Positions 11,226 to 22,242 of a stretch of DNA of 64,000 nucleotides are shown here, one piece after another. This DNA is from Dactylellina haptotyla. Lineage: Eukaryota; Ascomycota; Orbiliomycetes; Orbiliales; Orbiliaceae. Made by a program: the position numbers and the translations under genes. Numbering within the stretch: position 1 is the first letter of the stretch; every line of letters starts with the position of its first letter. The notes beneath the pieces are model-generated. The model was not told the origin of the DNA. It searched no databases and saw only the letters and a program-made list of their open reading frames with translations. Where the stretch lies: assembly GCA_031310005.1 (NCBI GenBank), contig CM062379.1, positions 7,626,001 through 7,690,000 on the forward strand. The letters are read 5' to 3'.

Positions 11226-12653
11226 ATGTTACAAACAATCGCGCCCGCACCACTCCCGGATACAAATGACGCCCATTTGAGCCTGGATGATTTCTACCTC
11301 GACATTTTCGGGCAGCAGGGAACTCCAATTTACACCCAGATATGTTGTTGCTACTCTATACCCGACAATTCGCCGGCGGCGTATACGCGGATTAATGAGA
11401 TCCTACAAGCCGGACTAGAACGTCTATCTGCTAGTTTTCCTTGGATCGCTGGCCAAATCGTGCATGAGCCTGGAGAAGGGGGGTCGGGAATCTACAAAAT
11501 CAAATATCTAGATGATATACCAAAGGTTGTTGTCAAAGATCTTCGAACTGATCCGACAGCGCCTACTATGGCGCAGCTCCGCGAATCAAGATTTCCCTTC
11601 CGGCTACTGGACGAATCTGTGATATGCCCCCGCAAGACTCTCATCCTCCCAGGTCACGAAACGTTAAATGTCTGCTTGATTCAAATAACATTTATCAATG
11701 GAGGTTTATTGTTCACTTTTCTGGGCCATCACGCGGCGATGGACGGCATTGGGCAGAATCAGATCATGAACCTTCTCAACAAAGCCTGTCGGTGCGAACC
11801 TTTCACTGATGAAGAGTTGGAGATCGGTAACGTTCCCAGAAAAGACATCGTCCCTCTCTTTCCGGAATCCCACCAATTGGGAACCGAACTTAACAATCAA
11901 TTATATTCGACGCCCGGTGGCCCTCCACCTCCACCTCCACCGATGTCACCAGGAGGCAATGGGAAGCACAGGCCTCCAAGTTTCCATTGGGCGTACTATA
12001 TATTTTCTGGGGAAAGTCTTCATCAACTCAAAGCCGCAGCAACTAGTTCGCTAGCCAATGGTTACATCTCCACTGATGACGCGCTCACAGCTCTTATATG
12101 GCAATCAGTTGTGCGGGCACGCTTGCAGCGACTAAGACCATCGGAGAGAGTCCACCTCGCTCGAGCGATTGATATCAGGCGATATCTTAGAATGCCAGCA
12201 ACATACGCCGGTTGCGGAACCAACATGTGTTTCCACGATTCCATCGCATTGCATCTCGCAGGGCATGACCTTGGCACAATAGCGACAAATTTGAGGGCCT
12301 CGATTGATCCCAAAACTTCGAAGCTCGGCAACCTGACGAAATCGTATGCGACATATCTAAGTCGCACGAGCGATAAGACTTCGATCAACCTTACAGCATC
12401 TTTGGATCTCTCGAAAGATATAATGCTGAGCTCTTGGTCCAAGATGAACTGCTACAATTTGGACTTCGGTTTTGGATTGGGGAATCCGGAGGCGGTCCGG
12501 CGACCACAGTTTACACCAGTGGAGAGTTTGTTCTATTTCATGCCTAAGAAGAACGACGGAGAGGTTGCGGTGGCCTTGTGTCTGAGGGATGAGGACTTTG
12601 AAGCGCTGAACTCGGACGAAGAATTCATTGAATATGGCAAGTTGGCGGAATAG
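11226..12653 (+). CDS. BAHD-type acyltransferase (transferase family, Tri101-like)
   Basis: This single-exon gene of 475 residues starts at the first in-frame ATG. It carries the HHxxxDG catalytic motif as HHAAMDG (His168, Asp173) and a DFGFG version of the structural DFGWG motif (residues 413-417), in the expected positions for the two-domain PF02458 acyltransferases. These transfer an acyl group from acyl-CoA to alcohols or amines. Fungal members include trichothecene 3-O-acetyltransferases. A proline run and a Gly-rich stretch sit in the linker between the two halves. No biosynthetic genes (PKS, NRPS, terpene synthase, P450) lie nearby, so the substrate cannot be predicted and a toxin pathway is not implied. 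Confidence 0.88.
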   Translation: MLQTIAPAPLPDTNDAHLSLDDFYLDIFGQQGTPIYTQICCCYSIPDNSPAAYTRINEILQAGLERLSASFPWIAGQIVHEPGEGGSGIYKIKYLDDIPKVVVKDLRTDPTAPTMAQLRESRFPFRLLDESVICPRKTLILPGHETLNVCLIQITFINGGLLFTFLGHHAAMDGIGQNQIMNLLNKACRCEPFTDEELEIGNVPRKDIVPLFPESHQLGTELNNQLYSTPGGPPPPPPPMSPGGNGKHRPPSFHWAYYIFSGESLHQLKAAATSSLANGYISTDDALTALIWQSVVRARLQRLRPSERVHLARAIDIRRYLRMPATYAGCGTNMCFHDSIALHLAGHDLGTIATNLRASIDPKTSKLGNLTKSYATYLSRTSDKTSINLTASLDLSKDIMLSSWSKMNCYNLDFGFGLGNPEAVRRPQFTPVESLFYFMPKKNDGEVAVALCLRDEDFEALNSDEEFIEYGKLAE

Positions 12654-12992
12654 TTAAGTGACTTGGAAAGGAAGAATTATAACGACCACAATGCCTTATC
12701 GACTCTACGTACACATACACACATATATATGTATAGATATCTTTTATGATCAGCTGCTAGCACCATTCTATTTTGATCTCCATGTTTTATAGGCGCTATG
12801 AAGAATATTTCGGCACTATCGTGACTATATGCTATTTTGTAATAGTGTTTGTGTGGTATTAATTATATATTTGTACGATAGGTATACTAGAGAGCCCGAG
12901 TGCCTCGAATTGGGGCTAGCAATCAGTTACATATGTAAATGTGATCCGATATTTCGGAAATGAAAATGGGGTGTCCTGCCAGTCTGAGAACC
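12654..12992. other. Intergenic between convergent genes
   Basis: AT-rich sequence with TA microsatellite stretches around 12720, holding the 3' ends of the acyltransferase and of the minus-strand gene that follows. No gene is seen. Confidence 0.45.
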
Positions 12993-13475
12993 TCAGTTCT
13001 TCTTCCGGATTATAAACACCCATTTCGGAATCCCGTCTTCTTCCATCTTTTCGAGATGTCCCTCGAAGACCTCTTCTTCGTCGTTGACTTCGACGATCAT
13101 CTCTTGATCCCCATCGTCGAAACAAGTCCACTCGAACCCAACTGTTGGACAATCCACAATCACCGAGCGATCCACAATAAAATAGCCCATTTGCGCAATG
13201 ATAGATCCGATCGAGTCATTCGGATCCTTACGCTTCGCAACCCATCTGACAGACGCCGAAGGTTCAATGTCTCGGATATTTTGTGGCGACAAGGTGACGT
13301 TGCCTCGTATTCCAGGACCCGCCGTTAAGGTCTGCAGTCTGCAGCCAGTGCGGTTTTCGATTATGATGACGGCTAGGCCAAGGTCTTCGCTCTCGTCCTG
13401 CAGTGTCGGTGAATCATCGGCGGGGGGATGGCCACCAGTCGTTTGAAGCTCCGAAGTGGAGTCCATGGCGGCCAT
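12993..13475 (-). CDS. Hypothetical beta-rich protein, 160 aa
   Basis: This open frame of 160 residues starts at the first ATG (MAAMDS). The frame itself runs farther upstream without an ATG. After about 30 Ser/Asp-rich residues comes a run of alternating hydrophobic segments (LAVIIIEN, GNVTLSP, SVRWVAKR, GYFIVDRSVIV, FEWTCFDD, MIVEVND), which reads as a small beta-sandwich. It ends in a basic RKKN. There is no signal peptide. The spacing vaguely recalls aegerolysin or actinoporin-type beta sandwiches, but no signature supports that, so the function is unassigned. Confidence 0.6.
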   Translation of the reverse strand: MAAMDSTSELQTTGGHPPADDSPTLQDESEDLGLAVIIIENRTGCRLQTLTAGPGIRGNVTLSPQNIRDIEPSASVRWVAKRKDPNDSIGSIIAQMGYFIVDRSVIVDCPTVGFEWTCFDDGDQEMIVEVNDEEEVFEGHLEKMEEDGIPKWVFIIRKKN

Positions 13476-13856
13476 CGCGGGGGCGGGGAGAGGGGAGGTG
13501 CTACCCAGCAAGCCAAGTTTTTTCCTCTCACCAGAAAACTTGTGAAACTTGCTGACTGGACTGTATTATTAATTTCCTCCGCACAACGAGAGCGAGGATG
13601 AGAGGCCCGCTTTTTAGCGACAAAAAGCAGGGCCCAATGGACTTTCGTACCGGACTTGGGATCTTTCTTCCAATTTGTTCACGGAACCGTGGTGGCTATA
13701 TCTAGCAATCCGGTCTGGTCCCGCTCAGGGTTCTGTACTGTATATCGATCTCGCCAAAAAGGAACCAGGTCAGGTCCTTCGAGATCGACCCGTATTCAAA
13801 CCGAAAAGAAAAAACAACAGAAGGAAGGGATCGTTTAGCCAAAATCTCACCGAACG
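13476..13856. other. Divergent promoter region
   Basis: About 380 nt lie between the minus-strand hypothetical gene and the first MPCAGPY gene on the plus strand. The two genes could share control elements. I see no clear TATA box. Confidence 0.4.
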
Positions 13857-14216
13857 ATGCCTTGTGCTGGGCCGTACATCCCCACCAAAATACACCTCAC
13901 CCCGCAGCCAAATCAATCTGACGCCGTTCAGTTTTTCCTCCGACACGGCTGGACCGTGTCCGAAGCCCATTTCCTCCGAAACAGAGCTCACATCCAGGAA
14001 GAGGACATCGATCTGCTCGTCGCCTACGATGAGTTCCCTTTCCCGTGTCGGGAACGGGACTTCTACAAGGAGTTAGGCAAACGATTAAACGCGATCTGGG
14101 CTAGGCAAAACACCGTACAGGCTCGCATAACTCAGCTGCTGGCGTCGAATAGGATCCCCCGCCCAAAAGCTCGCATCCGACCTGGTCGTATCGATGGGTC
14201 CATAGGCACCCGTTAG
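13857..14216 (+). CDS. MPCAGPY-family small protein (copy 1)
   Basis: This intronless ATG frame of 119 residues begins MPCAGPYIPTKIHLTP. It contains the motif FPCRERDF around Cys64 and ends in an Arg/Pro-rich tail. The gene at 14905-15297 repeats the same opening, a (F/Y)L(R/K)(H/N)G(W/Y)TxSEA segment and a CRER(D/E)F motif in the same order, so the two are tandem paralogues. No signal peptide or membrane helix is visible, and much of the chain should be helical. Two conserved cysteines (3 and 64) could bind metal or be modified. The family is not known to me. Conservation between divergent copies supports it being coding. Confidence 0.7.
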   Translation: MPCAGPYIPTKIHLTPQPNQSDAVQFFLRHGWTVSEAHFLRNRAHIQEEDIDLLVAYDEFPFPCRERDFYKELGKRLNAIWARQNTVQARITQLLASNRIPRPKARIRPGRIDGSIGTR

Positions 14217-14904
14217 CCAGATCGTAATGGCTTGGAGTTGAATATTGTGTGGCTATTCGAATTCTTTTCAAAATCCTTGAATAGAAAAAAAAACGCACAA
14301 ATATAGATGTTGGAGGCGAAAATGCTCCCACCGTTATGCTCCCCAACTTACGCCCGCCGTTCGAATTAGGTTCAAACCGCTTATAGCACAAAGCTATTGA
14401 ACCACTGGGTTCCTCTCGCTGGGCGATTTATACGGAGCGTTTCACATCCAGGTTGAGAGCAGTGGAAAAAGCTCGGATGGTGTACAAGTACCCTATCAGA
14501 TACGGGGTCTTGCACTAGATGGGGGTTTTTATGCAACTGTGGCATGCATGGTACCGGAAAAAGCTGGGTAATACAGGTAACCTCCGGACGGGGTCCCGTC
14601 GTCTACGGGAACCGCTTGTCTAGAAAGAAAAGAAAGGGACTAGCTATGGATATCTGTCACGTAATCCTCAAAAACGGTCCCTGGTCTGTTTATATATATA
14701 TATATTCTGCGAGATATATAAAGAATGCACCGAATTCCGGCCCTCTCAACCACCTCAATTATCTGGCAATATTATATACATACTCTAAGGGCTTCGCCTT
14801 CCAGAACACTTAGACCTCAGTCGTACCTGCAGTAATTCTGAAGCTGCGAGATATTTTGCATCTGGACCGTTTTATTTAAGAAATCAGACGTATCAACCAA
14901 AAAA
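14217..14904. other. Spacer between MPCAGPY copies
   Basis: About 690 nt with a TA microsatellite near 14690-14705. No third copy or fragment of the family is recognisable between the two genes, and no transposon remnant is seen. Confidence 0.45.
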
Positions 14905-15297
14905 ATGCCTTGCGCCGGCCCATACCTTCCCAATAGAATCCACCTCACTCCTCGATTGAGGGATTCCACTGCAATGAGGCATTACCTTAAAAACGGTTAT
15001 ACGCGATCAGAAGCTTCGGCCCTCATCCGCCAACAAACGCTCAACGGCCGTTACCAGTTTATTTTCGACGACGACAGTGAGGAAGAACAAGTTGAGATTC
15101 TTTTCGAATGTCGTGAACGAGAATTTCTTGAGAGGGAACACGAACAAGAAAGCAGAGAAATGGCCGATATAATAGAACGGCTTCGAAGGCTCGCAAGCAG
15201 CGGTACCCTTTTTCAGAATCCCCAGGAAACTCAGCTACTGCAAATGCCGAGGCTAGGCAATGATCGACCTCGCAATGTTAACCTTGGATCAAGCTAG
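14905..15297 (+). CDS. MPCAGPY-family small protein (copy 2)
   Basis: This is an intronless ATG frame of 130 residues. It opens MPCAGPYLPNRIHLTP and shares YLKNGYTRSEA and FECREREF with copy 1. Cysteines are at 3 and 69. Compared with copy 1 it has an inserted acidic stretch (FDDDSEEEQ) and a longer, highly charged Glu/Arg helix (EREHEQESREMADIIERL). Identity outside the shared blocks is low, so the duplication is old or the proteins evolve fast. The function is unknown; a cytosolic or nuclear helical protein is the simplest reading. Confidence 0.7.
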   Translation: MPCAGPYLPNRIHLTPRLRDSTAMRHYLKNGYTRSEASALIRQQTLNGRYQFIFDDDSEEEQVEILFECREREFLEREHEQESREMADIIERLRRLASSGTLFQNPQETQLLQMPRLGNDRPRNVNLGSS

Positions 15298-15817
15298 TTA
15301 GTCTGCTGCCGGTGATTACATAGACATATTTAGAGCTTTTTCGAGCAATCGTTGGCATTGTTACACATTCTACTAAGCTTATAAGCGTGGGGGTGCATTA
15401 TTTATCGTCTGTCATTAATTCAATGAACTCGAGTGCTTTCATAGTATATACACAATAAAAGCGTCTGTACAATTCATTCTGACGATTAATTAGGAAGGTA
15501 GGTTGTTACAACAGTTAATGCATAAGAAAATTGCCGTGGAGAAAAGGAAGATTAATAATATAATAGGAAATATCATCTATGAGAAACCCTATCTATCTGG
15601 TTCCTTTTCTATGCTCCCCTTTCCTCTATCAATCAACCCATATCTAATCATAAACAAGCCTTCCCTAAATGCATGTATATAGTTGTATATGCAAAAAAGA
15701 TATCGAAAGAAATAGTCAACCAGGAACGCCAAAGAACAAGAGGGAACGAAATTCAGATGTTACAAGCGCTAATGGTACAATTAATTATCAAAAGAAAGAC
15801 AGCTCAACTAAGGCTAG
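15298..15817. other. Intergenic between convergent genes
   Basis: AT-rich spacer holding the 3' end of MPCAGPY copy 2 and of the minus-strand lipase. No gene is seen. Confidence 0.45.
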
Positions 15818-18800
15818 TCAGCTTTCCTCATCCTGTCTTAGGTCTTCAGATTTTCGGAAAAACGACCTTTGCGTAGTTGCAATTGGTGAAGTGACTGAGG
15901 AAGCAGGTAGACTTGTGTTATTGCTATTGAGTCTTGTCGCGTATGCTTCGTCGTTTGGCAGATAGGTACTGTACAGCGGGAGGGCTGTGACGCTTCTGCT
16001 AGCGAATGGCCGTCGCTGTAGAGAGAGTGGTTGATCTCCATTTAAACTCTCATCTTTAAAAGAGGTAAATGTGAACGAAGATGATCCAGAACTAGGAGCT
16101 TGATCTGGAACGACAACGGGACCATCGTCACCAAAGTGGTCGTCCAAAGATTCTGGAAGCTGAAATGGGTCTTCATCTTCGCTACTGCCAGCAATAGCAG
16201 CAGATTCGTCTTCGGCATCAGCAGGATCCAATTCAGAGGAAGGTGTTTGCCGGACCAGGCGGTATCGGCTCCCCACTCTTTTCAGAGAAACTCCGATTGT
16301 CTCTTCACCTGCTATCTTTGTCGCGGAGGGGCTGCCAATATGGGAGCTATTTCTGTTCGAGCCAGATGTTGTAGATGATTGTTTGGGGGATCGTATGGCG
16401 ACTTGCTTTGTAGAATTCATGCTGTAGGATGACCGGGACGAGTTAGGGGACCCAGGAGCTTTGGCGGCACCATTATCAAAATATCCCTTCCCTGCGGTGA
16501 GAGTCCTCGTAATAGCGGGTGAGAATTGAGGCAATTGCGGCGGACCGGTGCTATGGGATCTATTACGTGTTGTGGATGGGGGATAACTAAGGCGGTTCTG
16601 TGGATATGGATCGTACAGCGGAGCGAGAGGGGCACCGGGAGGCGGCACAAACATCGAAAGTTCATTCGGGTCCCCAGTAACAGGGCGTTTCCGCGAGATG
16701 TTGGAAGTCCGACTTTGCGAAACGTATGCTTCGCCTTTCTCATTGACCTTAGTCGAATCCAAGGTATTCAGCCGAAGGTCGACCTGGCTGCCACTGAAGA
16801 CAACTTGTGTTCGTAGCTGATGAATGCATCTATCGAGGGCGAGCTCAATAGCACAGCAGTTCCGAATCCTGCTAAGCCTTGGCCATGTCGCCTTTTCACC
16901 TCTCAAGCCGGCTTCGATCATGAACTCCGGTGTGGGGTTTTTGATGAGCTTTTGCAAGTCTGCTAAAGGTACTTCGGGGAATATAGTGATGTCGCCAGCA
17001 TATTTCTGGGAAAGGATGGATTTGGCTTTGGTGAGTGAGGTGGTGAAGATTCCCATTTCTGTCAAAACATTGATTCGGTGGAGAGCTTCTCCCATCGCCA
17101 ATGAGACAAAAGTCGACTTCCAAGCCTCATAGCTGCTTTTAGATTCGCTACTGCCCTCGTGCTGCAAAGGTTGGATTGGCTCCTTCTCAAGGAACGGTAC
17201 AACGTGAGGGTTAACTTGCGAAACAATAAAATGATTAACGTTGAACATTTCGGCTAGCCGTGTCATAGGTAAGTCGTTATCTACCGAACCATCGATCCAT
17301 TTTTGGGGGGATGCATTCCAAGGTTCGGCAAGACCTGTTTTCGGATTTTTGGCAAGGAGTGATGCAGGTGTGAATAGCAGTGGAAGAGAACAAGAGGCGG
17401 CACTGTATATTAAAAAAAGAAAAAAGTAATGTCAGCATTTTGATGAAAAGGAGGGCAGTTAGTTAGGGAGATCTTACACTGCAGACCAGATCAGGACATT
17501 AGGGGCAGTGAGGTAGTTCAGAAGCTGAGGTAATTCGTAAACGCTAGCAGGTGAGACGCAAATGTTCAATATCCGTCTTGTTCGATTGTAGGCCTCTTGG
17601 AAGGTAATATCGCCAAGCATGTTTCGCATCACTCTTGTGAGGTTCGCGATATCCATCCAAGCACCCATTTTTAGCATCCTGCCGACCCTAGCCATCATAC
17701 TTTCGGGTTCCGCCGCATGCTCGAAAACGTCTAGTTCGCCATAAGGAAAGTGTTCGAGGGTGGTTGGGATCTCGTTATCGGTTCTGACACAGAGCACGCT
17801 GGCAACAATGGCACCAGCCGAGGCACCTGATATTATGCGAGGTAGGAGGTCGGCTTCCCAGAGAGCTTTCAAGACGCCAATGTGCGTCATTCCAAAAGTG
17901 GCCCCACCAGAAAGCAGAAGGGCGGTTCTGCCAAAGGATTGGCGGGTAGCGACGAGAGATTCGAGGATTTTCTTTGGTGAGAGTTGAGGGTCGGTGGATG
18001 GAGGTGGGTTGATGAGCGCATCCAAGGTCGCGAGTGCGGTCTCAATGTACGACTCAATCAAGTATTTGGTGCCCGTGTACGAATGGCGGTAGAGCTATAT
18101 TGGTGTCGTCGTCGTCGTTAGCCATTGGGCCCACTCTTATCAAATCCCAACAAAAGACACATGATATCGCAGGAGACATATGGGACCCCTTACCTCAACA
18201 GTACCCATGCCACCGAGGTGTCTGGTTAGGGTCGTGCGAATCAGGAACAACATTCTTCCGATGTCCCCGCTGATCCTAGCCTCCTCCAATTGGTCGAGTC
18301 GTGCTTTCACCTGATTGGCATCATATTCCGAGGACAGTGGCTCCGACTTCCACCGATTGTTGCCATCGAGCTCGTCCAGTAGGGTAGCGGCCTCGATCCA
18401 TTCCGCGTGAGTTTTTGCCTGTGAGAATCGCGAGGTGGGTCAGCGATCAGCCGAGGAATCCACATCACCGTGCTTCTTTCCTAAGAGCTATGTATGCCAA
18501 GAAACCCGTGCATGCAGGTCCAGCGAAGAGAAAAGAGCGAGATTTAAATCGTAGAGGGGGTGGGGGACAGAGAAGAGCAGCAGGGAAGAGCATGGCAGGG
18601 AATACCAGCGAAATTCAGAGAATTCAGCCGGGGGGGCAGAACAAGACCGAGAAAAGCTGGCAGGAAGGAAAGGAAAGAGAAAGGGAAAAAAAAAACTCAC
18701 ACTTTTGAGGCGAGCTTGGAGGACCAGCCGCTGCTTGCCAGCCTCGTCGATGGCGAAGTTGCGAATGGCATCGCCGGGGTGCTTGACAAAGTTGAGGAGC

Positions 18801-18946
18801 GGGTTGAAGACGGACTTTGGCGGTGACGTCGACGAGGCGGGCGATGGGCCCTTGCCAGCAGCGTACAGCTGGTGCTTTTGCGTTGGGCTGCCGCACGCTC
18901 CGGCGCCCGGCAGGTGGATGAGCGGCTGCTCTCGAAGAAACGACAT
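15818..18946 (-). CDS. Patatin-like triacylglycerol lipase (Tgl4/Tgl5 type)
   Basis: Four exons (18946-18701, 18418-18194, 18094-17478, 17402-15818) give 890 residues, and all junctions keep frame. The domain order is the Tgl3/4/5 and plant SDP1 pattern. An N-terminal segment contains TRHLGGMG followed by LYRHSYTGTKYLIE. Next is the oxyanion loop SGGATFG (219-225), then the nucleophile elbow GASAG with Ser249. The catalytic Asp400 follows in WIDGSVDNDLPM, and then IVSQVNPHV. The C-terminal 350 residues are Ser/Pro-rich and disordered, a likely regulatory tail. Enzymes of this type hydrolyse stored triacylglycerol at lipid droplets and some have acyltransferase or steryl-ester activity. It starts at MSFLREQ, within a longer open frame. 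Confidence 0.95.
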
Positions 18947-21900
18947 GTTTCTTTCGTTCTTTGTATCTTTCTTTGTATCTTTAGATCTGTGAAATCGGAG
19001 GCAGAGGCCGGACGGGCGAGTATGGCATCCTTCGCGGAGACTCGTCGGTTCTCGCGAGGGAGCGTCCCTTTCGGCGTCGTCGTTTGGCTGGTGCGGTGTT
19101 TGAGGTGTTGGCGGTGTTGAAGAGAGGTGTTGGAGGAGGTGTTGAGGTTTCGTCCGATGTCGAGGAGGGTTTGCTGCGATGACCGGCCGGTCGATTTCCA
19201 GGAACAACAGGCACAACAGGCACAAGCAGGAACAGGCACCGATCAGAACAGCGTGCTCGGAGCGGTTGCAGTATCGAGACAGGAGAGAAGACGGGGAGGA
19301 GGCGTCTGTCGTGAAGTGGCAGGCAGTGGCGGTGATATAATCCGGGAGAAAAGGGACTCGGGACAGCAATTTTAATTAATCTGTTGGGGGGACATGAATT
19401 GCCGCCAATAAAAGCTTCGCGAGCCGGCGGGTCTTTAAGTTTGGGTCTGCTTCGGGATTCTGGGGAACTGACATAGTTTAATACACACTACGTCAACAGC
19501 AAACAGGCAGGTAGCTCTCTCGATCCTCAAGGGCCCATGGCGGATGGGGGCTGGCCCGGCCGGCGGTGGGTAGGATGTGCAGGAATCCGTTCACGAAATG
19601 TGCACACGTGGAGCCTCGTCGTCCTTTCTTTTTGAAGAACTCCGCTGTCTCCCAGTCCTCCTTCTCCAGAAACTAAATAACTAGCTAGCGGGATGGCTGG
19701 CTGGCTCTGGTCATTCTACGAATTTGTTATTTTTTGTTATTTACGATGGCTGCTGCGGCGGCGATGGATGGAACGCAAGTACGTACATGGAGCTAGGCGA
19801 GCTGGTCAAGTGAGCAGGCTCTCAATCTGGCAAGATCCATAGCATCCTTCCCACGGCTGCTCGTCTGGTACGTAGCACAATGTTCCACCGGCTCATTCTT
19901 CGCCTCCCACGGCATTTGCACGATATTTGCATTCTTTCCGAATTCTTATTGTCATTATATTACCCTTATCTGCTCACAAAATCGAAATCCCTTCGTTCCG
20001 TCAATTGTGATATCGTGTTGATCCGATCTTGCGGACGCACGATTCGCACATTCTCCGGTGCGAGTAGGTTACACCGCGCTATCCTGCTGATATCATCCCA
20101 TCTGGCGAGATTTTATCTTGCCCGGGAGGATTAAACCTCATGCTCTGCATGCATGCGGACGTGCATATATCTGCAAAAAATTCTTTTCTATTTTCTCGGT
20201 GAGGAGAACCAACCCTCCAGGTTTTCTTTTCCCCCGCACTTGCATAATTTTTAAACACCCCCCGTCCCGTCTACCCCAAACCAAGTCACCCCGCAGCAAA
20301 CCTCACAGACACAGATCTCGAACCCTCATGGGCTCCCATGTCCGTCAGCAGGCAAGCTGACACACCTAGACATATTCCGAGAATCCCCCATTTTCCAATT
20401 CGGGGACTCTCAAACTCTTTGGCGAGCTCTGCGAACCGGAGATCGTATCGGCTAGTCTTGCAAGCCCTTAAGGTTCTGCAGCTTGTCTTAAGCACTTGCC
20501 CAGCAATTGCTAGCAAAACTACAAGTCATCATAACCACAAACCCCTTGACGAGCTGATAGTGGCCGCCTGTATGGTATATTCCAGAAAGCCCATCTTTCC
20601 CCATGTAAAAACATTAATTATCAGCGATATCTTGCCCTCTGACCACCACCACTGTCGAATTGCGAGCCGCAATTTTCGTGAACCGGAAGCTTAAAATATA
20701 AAAGTCATACGATGCTCCAATGCAATCTTTAGTTCCGACTTTCACATGCCGGATACTCATTCCCAGGTCGCGTACGTATAATAATAATAGTCGCCATTCC
20801 GACAAGAATCAATATCTAAATGCCTCCACCCTCTCCAAAATGTATTGCTATATTTTTCTAAGGAAAATATTCGAAAGGGGGGGTCATCTGTTCAAATAGC
20901 GGGACGTTAGTGGCTTTACTCAGCCGTATAGCGGTCTTCAGGTCTAGGTTTCTAGGCGGAGGGTTAAGGCCTCAAAATATCAACAGGACGTGTGTCACTT
21001 TCTAGTTTTTCCGAATGCAGAACCAAAGAGCATCAGCACAAATTGATCCCGAAGATTCTCATGACCAGGCTGCAGATATGCGGATGGAGGCAGCAATACC
21101 ATTACCACGATCGTGGATCGGTTCCCAGCTTGCAGAACCTCAAGGAAGCAAGTGCATATGAGTACCTTACGCGAGAGTGCGAACAGAACCATGTCCTGAC
21201 GCATGTGAAAGATAACCCAAGTAGACCCGTCTACGAAAATGAACTTCCAAAATATTTTACTCTAGTACCCCGTCCTGCAATCCTCATTTTCATCCCTAGT
21301 TGTGACTCGAGTGGGGTTGCATTTTATGACTGCCAGCTGCCCCGGTTCTTCTCAGATGTAAGTTCTATCGTCGAGGCTCAGAAAATACTCCTGCTCTTTT
21401 AAGTTCATGTGCAGTCACAAACTAAAAACGGTGAATAAAGTTACTTCCCTTGCTCTCCGAAACTTTTCTCCGAATATATATTGCCATAGGGCTTTATAGT
21501 AATGTCGACTATTAATATATTTGGAATACTTACTTATTCAACATGTTGCCTATTGCCGACTTGCGAGTTGTAGCTTGAGGCTCCATCTCCACTTCGGCTA
21601 CCTAGCTCCAAGCGGAAAGTCGCTTGGCCAGCCTATGACATGATGAACCAAGGTCCGCAACAGGCCGAAACTTTCAACACCGCCCTCCAACTTGTCTCCA
21701 CAACTGGATCTTCTCTCGCATCCACGTGTGCGCATCCAATAGTCTTCTATGGCCGTTTCCTGGCTGAAAAGGTTCGCCGTAGGCCAATCTTGAAAATTGT
21801 TGGGTCATGTCTCGATACCCGAAACCATATATAGACACTCCAAGGATGGCTCTGCTCCCTTGGCAGGAAGCCTTGAAGCGAGTAGCATCATGCATATGCA

Positions 21901-22242
21901 CACGTTTGGGCGGTTTCCGAAAAGAATCCCAAGAAAAACTTGTAAATGCAATGTCGCGGAGTTCGGAACTAGCTTTCAATAGCTCTTCTTGTCGCAACAA
22001 TAACATGACTAGAGACATCGTGCGAGGCCAAGACTCATCGCGAACTCTTGTCCGAAGACTATTATAAAGCAGGCTGTCGACAGCCAGCTAGAATGTTTTT
22101 AAACTTTGGCTCTTTTTCTCAACGAGGCAGTTGACCTAATTTCGAACTTTTCCTCGAGGCCTCTACAGTCTACAACACATTTTATTAAAAAATATTTACT
22201 TCTGAGATAGGTTGATATATATATCGATTCTGAGAATCGAAC
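18947..22242. other. Long intergenic region (3.3 kb), no gene seen
   Basis: The first 450 nt form the leader and promoter of the lipase. Beyond that the open frames are short. The longest (20992-21402, plus) would have to begin at GTG and has no recognisable domain. A TATATATAT stretch at about 22214-22222 lies in the leader of the next gene. No repeats longer than microsatellites are seen. Confidence 0.45.

Noticed and set aside
11226-15297. A secondary-metabolite gene cluster around the BAHD acyltransferase
   Set aside because: No core synthase, P450, transporter or pathway regulator lies next to it.
18488-19369. 293-codon minus-strand frame extending upstream of the lipase
   Set aside because: Only its downstream part (from MSFLREQ at 18946) has family likeness; the upstream part is Ser/Pro/Thr leader sequence.
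20992-21402. 136-codon plus-strand frame
   Set aside because: Its start is GTG, the first ATG is internal, and there is no domain or splice partner.
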